Below are positions 56,138-64,000 of a DNA stretch of 64,000 nucleotides, in pieces. How positions within the stretch are numbered: the stretch's first letter is position 1; every line of letters starts with the position of its first letter. The DNA is from Mytilisepta virgata. Taxonomy: Eukaryota > Mollusca > Bivalvia > Mytilida > Mytilidae. Location of the stretch: contig CM051516.1 of the NCBI GenBank assembly GCA_028015205.1, positions 33,494,230 through 33,558,229 of the forward strand, written 5' to 3'. The notes under the pieces are model-generated. The model saw only the letters and a program-made list of their open reading frames with translations, did not search any database and was not told where the DNA came from. A program made the translations under genes and the position numbers.

Positions 56138-56335
56138 CATAATTCAGACAAAAAGTCACAATTCATACATTTGCATATAGAAAGAATATTTAGGACAAAA
56201 AGTCACAATTTATTATTTCTAACTTAAACTATTGTATTTAGGAAAAAAAAGTCACAATGCAAGAGTTGTCACTTTGATATATCATTTAGGACAAACAGTC
56301 ACAATTCAAAGATTTGCATATTGAAAGGACATTTT

Positions 56336-56462
56336 GTTGTTCATTGTTTTTTTAGTTTTCTCTGTTTATTTGTTGTGCTTGTGGTTGTTCATTTGTCTTC
56401 CCGGGTTTGTCTGTCCAATGGATTACGTTTGTTTTGATTCCTTAGGTATATTTGTCCTTTTT
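56336..56462 (+). mobile_element. Retroelement tail A fragment inside the left arm
   Basis: TTGTTCATTG through GGTATATTTGTCCTTTTT, nearly identical to 129-256. It has no counterpart in the right arm, so it was inserted after the inverted duplication or lost from the right arm. Confidence 0.8.
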
Positions 56463-56667
56463 AGGACAAAAAGTCACAATGAATAATTTCTCACTTACAC
56501 TAAGGGGGCAAGCAAGTGCTTAGGACAAAAAGTAACATTTCAAATATTTGCATATTGAAAGGACATTTAGGACCAAAAGTCACAATGAATAATTTCTCAC
56601 ACAAAGGGGGGTTGTACTTAGGACAAAAATTCACAATGTATGATTTGTTATTTTGATGTATCATTTA

Positions 56668-56957
56668 GGAAAAAAACCGTTTCCCAAACGAAAATGGACC
56701 TTTCGATTGATATTATCCCTTCCTCATACCGGATTTGACATGGACAGCATGGCGGGTGTCCTGCAGGAAGCAGAGACTGCTTACTCTTCCGTAGCACCTG
56801 AGTCTACCCCCGGTTTTTTGGTGGGGTCCATGTTGTTCATATGTTTTTAGTTTTTAATTGTAGTGCATGTATTGTCTTGGTCTTGTCTTCGTTGTTTGTC
56901 AGTTGTTACGATTTTTCTCTCCTTCGAATATCCCTTTGGTATTTCTTGACTTTACAT
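56668..56957 (+). mobile_element. Retroelement tail B, left arm
   Basis: Starts AAAAAACCGTTTCCCAAACG (end of the RT reading frame) and ends TTTCTTGACTTTAC. It has lost a CTCCGGAG stretch present in the right-arm copy. Confidence 0.85.
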
Positions 56958-57351
56958 AGAAAAAAGTCACAATTCAAATATTTGAAGATATGAATATCCT
57001 GCCACAATTATAATGTTTAATAACAAAAAACTTCAACCTGTTGTATACAAATTAAACAAATTAAATATTTTTATTTCATTTTTTTATTTTGTAAAAGTAA
57101 TATATAAAATATGTCATTCTCTAATTAATTGTAACCATCAAATAGAAGCTTATAATCCTAACTTCAATTATGATTACTTTAGAATAGTAACTTTAAGTCC
57201 TACATGTAACTAGTAAGTCAAATTAAAATTGTGACGTTTTGTACTAAATAAAATGTCAAAATATGAATTGTGACCTTTTGTCCTAAACGATATGTCAGAT
57301 TATAAATTGTGACTTTTTGTCCTAAATACAATTAACTTCCTAAGTGTAAGT

Positions 57352-57646
57352 AAAGTCAAGAAATACCAAAGGGATATTCGAAGGAGAGAAAAATCGTTAC
57401 AACTGACAAACTCCGGAGAACAACGAAGACAAGACCAAAACAATACATGCACTACAATTAAAAACTAAAAACATATGAACAACATGGACCCCACCAAAAA
57501 ACCGGGGGTAGACTCCGGAAGAGTAAGCAGTTTCTGCTTCCTGCAGGACACCCGCCATGCTGCTCATGTCAAATCTGGTATGAGGAAAGGATAATATCAA
57601 TGGGACAGGTCCATTTTCATTTGGGAAACGGTTTTTTCATACCAAT
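57352..57646 (-). mobile_element. Retroelement tail B, right arm
   Basis: Inverted counterpart of 56,668-56,957 with the same ends. ORF 57,397-57,600 is a reading of this tail. Confidence 0.85.
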
Positions 57647-57785
57647 GAGAAAATATTTAATTGTGACTTTTTGTCCCGTGACGTTTTGCCCTATATGTTC
57701 TATCAATATGCAAACATTTGAATTGTGACATTTTGTCCTATGACTTTTTGTCTTTAACTATTTGTCTGTGACTTTTCGTCCTGTG

Positions 57786-58930
57786 ACTTTGAAACCACTT
57801 AGCCAAATGGAATTAAACTGTGCAGGGATCATCTATGTAAGGTCCTTTATAAAGTTTTTTTCATTTCGTCCCGATCGGACAACAAACATGGCCGCCATGG
57901 GCAATTGTTGTTTCTGATTGGCTAAGTTTTCAAAAATCTTCTCCTCTGAAATCAATTGGCCAAATGGAACAAAACTTGACAGAAAGCATCTATGGGAGGT
58001 TCTTTACAAAGTTTCCTCATTTTGCTCCGATCGGATTACAATTATGGCTGCCATTGGCTGTTCTTGTTTCTGATTGGCTGATATAAAAAAAACTCTGAAA
58101 TCGCTCGGCTAAATGGAACGAAAGTCGATAAGAAGCATTTATTGGAAGTCCTTTATAAAGTTTGCTTATTTCGTCCCGATCGGACAACAAAAATGGCGCC
58201 AAGGGGAATTGTTGTTTCTGATTGGCTGAGTTTTCAAAAATCTTCTCGTCTGAAACTGCTTGGCCAAATAGAACAAAACCTTATAGGAAGCATATATGGG
58301 AGGTCCTTTATAAATTTTCCTCATTTCGTCCTGATCGGAGTACAAATATGGCCACAATCGGGCAGTTCTTGTTTCTGATTGGCTGATAGAAAAAAAATCT
58401 TTTTCTCTGAAATCACTTGGCCAAATGGAAAGAAACTTGACAGAAAGCATCTGTGGGAGGTTCTTTACAAAGTTTGCTCATTTCTTCCCGACCAGGCAAT
58501 AAACCTGGCCGTCATGGGCAATTCTTGTTTCTCATTGGTTGATTAAAAACCTTTTTTTTCTCTGGAATTGCTTGGCCAAAACAGTCGGCCAAACTTGACA
58601 GGAAGCATCTATGGAAATTATTTTATGAAATTTTTGTCATCCTGATTAGACGACAGACAAGTATGGCTGCCATTGGCAATTCTTTTTCTGATTGGCTGAT
58701 TTAAAGGAATCTTCTTTTCTGAAACCACTTGGTCAAATAGAACGAAACTTGACAGGAAGCATCTGTTGGAGGGTTTTAACAGAGTTTCCTCATTTTGTCC
58801 AGATCATGCGACAAACATGACTGGCATGGGCAATTTTTGTTTCTGATTGGTTGATTTAAAAAAAATTCTCTGAAACTGCTTGACCAAATAGAGCCAGACT
58901 TGACAGTTAGTGTCTATGGCATATAACAAA
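57786..58930 (-). repeat. Eight ~153-bp tandem units
   Basis: The block CTGAAATCACTTGGCCAAAT recurs at about 57,786, 57,943, 58,094, 58,248, 58,404, 58,560, 58,717 and 58,868. Each is followed by ACTTGACAGGAAGCATCTAT, CCCGATCGGACAACAAACAT and CTTGTTTCTGATTGGCTGAT. The ORFs at 58,017-58,450 read this array and are not genes. Confidence 0.9.
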
Positions 58931-59070
58931 AATCTACAGAACTGCAGTAATGCTTGAAACCAAACATAGCCTGAATGTTCCTCATAAGGTGCTGACCAAG
59001 TGTTGTTACAAGTGTTGCCAATCCCTCATTCAAGATGGCCACCAACAGAGGACTTAAGTTAACATAAGAC

Positions 59071-59430
59071 ATAAAGGGCACCGTGGTGTAGTGATTAGCG
59101 CTTCGGACTACGAAGCCAGAGGACCCTGGTTCGATTCCCGTTCGGGATGAAAATTTCAGGGATCAAAATTGCGACGCCCTATCGACACCATTTGCGAGGA
59201 TGGTCTCGATAAACGATGCTAGTCCTTCGGATGGGGACGAAAAATGGCTGTCCGTGTTAAGGGAGAGCAACACCCTTAGCAACCTAAAGACTCCTCTGTA
59301 GATGTCGAAAAAGAGTAGGCTAAAACGCCGCTACAGGGGCCGCTCTCGCACCCGCCAAGTGGAGAGGGATTAGTATAAGTTGGCATAACTTGTTTCCCAA
59401 TCCACTATAAATAAATAAGTGTAAACTTTA
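59071..59430 (+). mobile_element. tRNA-derived SINE with 10-bp target-site duplication
   Basis: The head is tRNA-like: GGCACCGTGGTGTAGTGATT includes the A box (TGGTGTAGTGATTAGCG) and GGTTCGATTCC is an exact B box, positioned about 35 bases later. The body has AATTGCGACGCCCTATCGAC and GCTAGTCCTTCGGATGGGGA, and an AT-rich (TAAA)-type tail closes it. AACATAAGAC occurs immediately before (59,061-59,070) and after (59,431-59,440), a clean target-site duplication proving retroposition. The body resembles conserved metazoan SINE core domains, but I did not assign a named family. Confidence 0.95.
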
Positions 59431-59655
59431 AACATAAGACGCCATTTGAAATACGTGCAGAAATCATGCGGAAAACCGCCAAATTTTAGAATTAGTTGAC
59501 CTGTAAGTAGGACCTTCATGAAGAAAAATTTGGGTGCTACAAGGTTTACCATACTTCATAATGATAAAGAGAAGTGACTTCTCTCTTTGAGGTACATCAA
59601 TAAAAACAGTTTTCATGTCAGGTAAGCGATACAGGCTCAGCCCTCTGAGCCTCTA

Positions 59656-60625
59656 GTTCACTCTAATGAAGATTTTCTGTTTTTAAATATTTTGTTTTGT
59701 GTCTTGGTGGTTAAACCTATGAGTTACCATGAGTTACTAGAAATAAAATCTCAATGACAGATTATATACAGTATATCTGAGCTTAATGTGAAATTCAGAA
59801 AAGAAATGTTATGTAAAACCTACATCAAAGTTAATGTGATCCTATACAATTGTACCTTCAGACGTAAATCAGATAAAAACAAATCTTCTTTATAATTGTA
59901 TTTCCGTACATTTTATTGCATGTTATTTATCTGTTTGTGTGAAGTTCACACGGATGTACACATTCTGATCTTTGTTTATAGGGTAGGATTAAACGCTATT
60001 GCTCCCGTGGCATTAATCAATTTAACTATAAATTCTTATATTGACACGTCAACATGCAATAGTAATTCAAACAAATTGTCTTATTTTGTGCTAATACACA
60101 CTTTGTTAAAGCATAAATGTCAACTAAACATAGGAAACCAGGCAGTATATTACGATTCGTGTTAAATCTATCGACACATTCCATTTTGTAAAAGCTTTTC
60201 GGGTTATCTCGTGGGAGCCATTGTAATCAAACTGTAGACGTCATTAGTGCCAATTTCCTCTTGCTTGCTCTATAGTTACCAAAAAACGCAGGACTGGTCT
60301 TATTTCGATATTTAAAAACTAATATGATTATCCCAAGGGAGTGAATGTAATCAAGCTATGAATATAATAATGGCACACTATATACATCTCGGAAAAATGT
60401 AAGAAACTGCTTAAGATATTAAATTGTTATCAAGAACACCTGCGTTTGGCAAAATCTTCATTGTAATGAAACTAGAAATATGTTGATGAAATATAGAAAT
60501 TAATGTTGGTACAATATACATTTTTATATGATATAAGAATAGAAGACCGACTCAGTTAAAAGTGCTTTTATACGGTAATGGTGTTGTGGAATAGTGTGCT
60601 AGCTTAGCAATACGTTTATAAATTT
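59656..60625. other. AT-rich stretch, no confident gene
   Basis: After an acceptor-like TCTTTGTTTATAG (ends about 59,980) a frame is open for 60 codons to TAA 60,163-60,165, starting VGLNAIAPVALINLTIN. It is unrecognised and weak. Confidence 0.3.
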
Positions 60626-60825
60626 CCTTTAACTGGTTTGATCTACATTTAATTAATTCTTACCCCCACCTCCATACCTGCCCTTTATCCGGTTTGACCT
60701 ATATCTATTTAATTCTAACCTGCCACGTACGTCCGTTTCCTTTACCTGGTTTGATCTACGTCTATATAATTCCGATCTGCCTCATAAATACATTGTACGA
60801 TCCCTTCATCCGGTTTAATCTACAT
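60626..60825 (+). repeat. Tandem repeat, ~60-bp unit, four copies
   Basis: TTTAWCYGGTTTGAYCTACR recurs at about 60,626, 60,682, 60,740 and 60,804 with similar pyrimidine-rich spacers. Confidence 0.75.
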
Positions 60826-63035
60826 CTGCTTACTGTTTACCTCCTTCATATTTAACGTTAAAGGCGCCAGTACTCAGTGTCTGTACCAGGTCAGGCTATC
60901 CTGATTCTCTGCTGTTTCTATGAGGTTTTGTGTGTGTTTTTATGTTACTTTCTGTCGATTGATTGTAATTGTTGACCTTTCCTGTTATCCGTTATTGTTA
61001 ACTGTTATAAATCATTTGAAACTAAAGGTACACATCCTCGTGTTGAGCTTTGTCCTCAGATGGTTTTTGGCTTAATTCTTATATATAAACCCGCTGTACA
61101 AGACTCTGATTATTGTTTTAGCTTCAAGGCTTTACCATTGTCGATGACGCTATTCAGATAACATAAAATATCAACATTATTGTTGTGGAATTTTTTTTGA
61201 AGTGGAAAATTAAAATATTTAAGGTTTTGTTTTTGAATATATATATAGCCATGGTTTTGCAATTATATTCCTTTGGTTCATAACTTAAAAAATTTACTTA
61301 CTTGACATGGTTTTTGCATCTTTTACTGTTTAATAAACTAAATTTAAAATCCATACTTTTACATTGTAATTGTTTGGCCAATTCTAAGAGATGTGGACGC
61401 AGAGGCTGCAACTCTGTTTTGAGTTTATCCTTTCGGACAATTTCAATGAACTTGCTTATCTTGCTGATACGTCCATAAACTTCCTAAATTCGACGTCAAC
61501 AAAGGACAGATAGAAAAGTTTTCTTTAAAAAACATTGATTATAACACAATCGTTCGTCTTTCACGTGTAAAGTCAGAAACTAAACCTGAAATTTAACACC
61601 CGTAGGGATCACTTACCAGACAAATTAATGTCGATCGAATAAAGTTCTGAAAAGTGAATTTTTTAAACTAAATCCCAGAAGGTGCTTGTCAGAGAATTGG
61701 GTAATTGGTTTTTAATCGCATCACATTTCAAGTCTTTTGTTTCGCTTTAGAATCTATGTATATTCAATAGGTCTTTTATTTCTGTGGGAAAAGAAAGGTC
61801 TGACATTTGACCAGCTTTAATCATTTAGTTCTATAATATGAACACGCACTAATCATGATTTGAAATGTCAAAAGACTCTGCCGTGTTATCTAGATTTCTG
61901 CGACAATCTGGAACGGAGCTTTTAGTTTAATCAAATTATATCAGTGCAAAAATTTAACAACTCAATCACTTTCATCTAAAATAAATGTATCATATCAAAT
62001 ATTTAAATATGTGTACCACATTGGTACATGTAAATAATTTACTTCGCTAGTAATATTACAACAGTTATAGCTAAAAACTCAGCCAATGAAGGTAGACAAT
62101 TACACGCATAGAAACAAATCGTAATTGTGTTTGAAATTTATATAATGCAATTCTGATGCATCAACCAGTCGTGTAAATTTTCTGAATGCCGAGAAAAGTT
62201 TTAAACATAAGTACTGCATTGTACATGTCATAAACATGCTACGATACTACAAGTACTAAATTTCTTATTTTATTTCATGAACTGAAGAGTCATGTTAAAA
62301 GCATGGAATACCAAAAACAGATTTTTAGGAACGAGGAAAGAGTATTGAAAGACGGCAGAAATGGGCAATATCATCTCAAGGTATGAGGAGAGTAATTAGT
62401 TTATACTAGTATACGTAATTGGTCAAAATCATCTTAAGACAGGATTACAGGCATGTGGGAGAAAATTTTTATATATATGTAGATGGTGAAAGAACATAGT
62501 CGAAAACATCAAAAGACATACATATAAATCGTTTAAGAATTAGCTGCCCGAATATTTGCAAATCTATAAATGAAAAAATGGAAACTCTTGTTAACGCATG
62601 CCTGATACACAATAACAAGCTTTTATGGGGTAAATACACGAACAAAATCACGTAAATTCCTTTACTTAAGGTATATAGTTCTTTATTCAACAAGAAGACA
62701 TTGCGTGTTTTGTCTATCTTTTCCTTGAAAGGTAAAAGAAGGATGTATTTAAATTCGAACATAAGAAATAAAACTGAAAACGACTAGTGAACATAATTCA
62801 GATTTGTACGATAATCGGGAAAAAAGCAAATAAAATTTACAACGCATCTGATAATGCTCTAACGGGAAACAAAATATCGATATCCATAAAACGTATCTCC
62901 TACCGTTGTTTAGACATGAGGTTTATGTTACAATGTTTATATAGGTGCCCATTACGTAAAATCGTGACAAGTTCCGTTACACCATATTATATTAGATATA
63001 CATTTAAATCACACACAACCCATGTTTAGGTTTCT
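60826..63035. other. AT-rich stretch, no confident gene
   Basis: An ATG-initiated minus-strand ORF of 97 codons (62,469-62,762, MFEFKYILLLPFKEK start) has hydrophobic, AT-driven composition and no homology I know. Nothing else stands out. Confidence 0.35.
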
Positions 63036-63232
63036 GGGCCCAGTTGTTCAAAAGTTAATCACTTTTTCACTTTCAAGTATTTCGATTGTTAAGTAATATA
63101 TCTGTAAAAAATTTTGCATAGACACACATAGTCATAGGATTTACCCATCAAAAAATTTTAAGTCCTTAGGCATAATCAAAAAAGCGAAAATTTGAAACTG
63201 AAAATTGTAGTTAAGTTTTGAACGACTGGTCT
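63036..63232. mobile_element. ~197-bp MITE with CCAGTTGTTCAAAAGTTAA ends
   Basis: The left end GGGCCCAGTTGTTCAAAAGT and the inverted right end TTAAGTTTTGAACGACTGGT match at all but a few positions over about 22 bp. GGGCCCNGTTGNTCAAAA-type ends are typical of Harbinger-like MITEs. Target duplication not clear. Confidence 0.75.
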
Positions 63233-63235
63233 TTA

Positions 63236-63480
63236 TCGAACATATCGGGAACCATGAGAATTTATTATCTTATCAACGAACCTGTCATGAACCATGGGAA
63301 TTTATTATCAACGAACATATCCGCGGGAACCATGGGAATTTACTATCAACGAACCTATCAGGAACCATGGGGAATTAACTCTCAGCGAACCCATCGGAAA
63401 CCATGGAAATTTACTATCAACGAACCTATCAGGAGCCATAGGAATTTACTATAAACAAACCTATCAGGAACCATTGGAAT
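63236..63480 (+). repeat. 35-36-bp minisatellite, about seven units
   Basis: Unit GAACCTATCAGGAACCATGG then GAATTTACTATCAAC. The two ORFs here (63,218-63,454; 63,294-63,518) read it in two frames and are not genes. Confidence 0.9.
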
Positions 63481-63716
63481 TTTCTATCTTTACAGAAAAT
63501 GCAGTTTATAAACAATAAAATTCTATTTTGTGTTTCGTTGTTCTATTTCTTCTAGGTTCTACCTGTCCTGATTTGTCAACATCAAAAGAAATATTTGAAT
63601 AAGTTTTCTAGAGTGTACTAACCGTCACGTTCTAATATCTGTCATAGTCTTTTAACGCATACCTGTTGATTTCAACTTTCTTATTACCTAGATTTATTTT
63701 GCTTTTTTTATGCTAA
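63481..63716. other. Short AT-rich stretch, nothing recognised
   Basis: No gene seen. Confidence 0.4.
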
Positions 63717-63819
63717 TTAAGGATTGACTGTATTTGTGTTCAGTTTATGAAGAAATAACCTTAATCAGGTGGTGCACACTAAACAACCCGATTGAAAACA
63801 AAATTATAATCAAACCTTA
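63717..63819. mobile_element. ~103-bp MITE related to 46,326-46,470
   Basis: TTAAGGATTGACTG...TTCAG at the left and GAAAACAAAATTATAATCAA then ACCTTA at the right match the ends of the 46.3-kb element, with shared interior (ATGAAGAAATAACCTTA; TGCACAC). Confidence 0.75.
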
Positions 63820-64000
63820 CGGTCGTTTTAACGTCTAAAAGGTAGTAATTCCCTTTATGACGTCGCAGTAGAAAAGAAAGATTTAGGGTGCTTTCCATTA
63901 TGCGGTACATACCGGTACGTATCGACTTTCACTAATTCTTCTTCCATTCGTCTAGTACGTCATTTCTAAAGAACCACTGTGGTACGGACCAATAATGGAA
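63820..64000. other. Window edge, nothing recognised
   Basis: Contains a small TACCGGTACGTA-type palindromic region at about 63,910; no gene. Confidence 0.3.

Larger units (their letters stand above)
56138..57786. repeat. Large inverted structure of GACAAAAAGTCACAA repeats
   Basis: Left arm (to about 56,975): at least nine copies of TTAGGACAAAAAGTCACAAT. Right arm (from about 57,225): the inverse ATTGTGACTTTTTGTCCTAA. Each arm carries a subfamily B retroelement tail with the same truncation points (56,668-56,957 plus; 57,352-57,646 minus), so the arms derive from one inverted duplication and not from two chance insertions. The spacer is about 57,000-57,220. Confidence 0.8.
57786..59655 (-). 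mobile_element. Bivalve dispersed repeat with internal tandem units, SINE-interrupted
   Basis: Its right end (59,618-59,655: AGGTAAGCGATACAGGCTCA, then GCCCTCTGAGCCTCT) is the inverted equivalent of the left end of the element at 39,598-40,622. It therefore lies on the minus strand. It contains ~150-bp tandem units (57,786-58,930) and is split by the SINE at 59,071-59,430. The other end, with the CGACGACAGACGACG-type motif, is missing, so it is truncated near 57,786. Confidence 0.6.

Noticed and set aside
59071..59145. Functional tRNA gene
   Set aside because: A and B boxes are present but the cloverleaf is not convincing, and a SINE body, tail and target-site duplication follow.
62469..62762. 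97-codon minus-strand ORF as a gene
   Set aside because: ATG present but composition follows AT bias, no domain, no splice or promoter context.

Overview
The window looks like non-coding-dominated nuclear DNA of a bivalve mollusc, most likely a mussel (Mytilus-like). This is inferred from strong AT-richness, very low gene density, dense MITEs, minisatellites and SINEs, and repeat tails I recognise from mussel and other bivalve genomes. It is not a bacterial or viral sequence. Many apparent ORFs are chance openings or minisatellite readings. Region by region: 1-1.3 kb holds 3' pieces of a reverse-transcriptase retroelement in two tail subfamilies. At 6.86-8.23 kb is the only confident protein-coding gene, an intact small-conductance Ca2+-activated K+ (SK/KCNN) channel of 457 residues in one uninterrupted coding exon. 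From 10 to 19.5 kb lie diverged duplications, a foldback element carrying a nested palindrome and a SINE, a conserved-looking 77-codon ORF on the minus strand, an exon-like terminal segment, and a 43-bp minisatellite open in all three forward frames. From 22 to 33 kb lie a palindromic MITE, a TA-flanked mariner-like MITE, and 26-bp and 30-bp minisatellites. Exon-like segments and a TATA/DR4 promoter candidate also sit there. At 33.4-34.7 kb are two minus-strand segments that read like real coding exons. From 36.4 to 47.75 kb the window holds a direct segmental duplication (copy 1 about 37.77-43.68 kb, copy 2 about 45.04-47.75 kb). Comparing the two copies shows which transposons arrived later: a 1-kb bivalve repeat, a PIF/Harbinger fragment, and a MITE with 7-bp target duplication in copy 1, and a different MITE in copy 2. 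Both copies retain exon-like segments of an unidentified minus-strand gene. Between them lies a roughly 124-bp tandem array dense in ETS, NRF1-like and CRE-like sites, followed by a pyrimidine-rich array. From 48.3 to 49.7 kb is a 63-bp minisatellite. From 52.6 to 64 kb lie more retroelement tails, a 1.65-kb inverted structure, a bivalve repeat with eight internal ~150-bp units interrupted by a tRNA-derived SINE with a clean 10-bp target-site duplication, and terminal MITEs. The genes do not form an obvious functional unit. The SK channel stands alone, and the remaining coding candidates are single exons of genes I could not identify or that extend beyond what I can assemble by eye. Most boundaries are read by eye, so read them as good to about 5-20 bases unless a TSD or codon fixes them.
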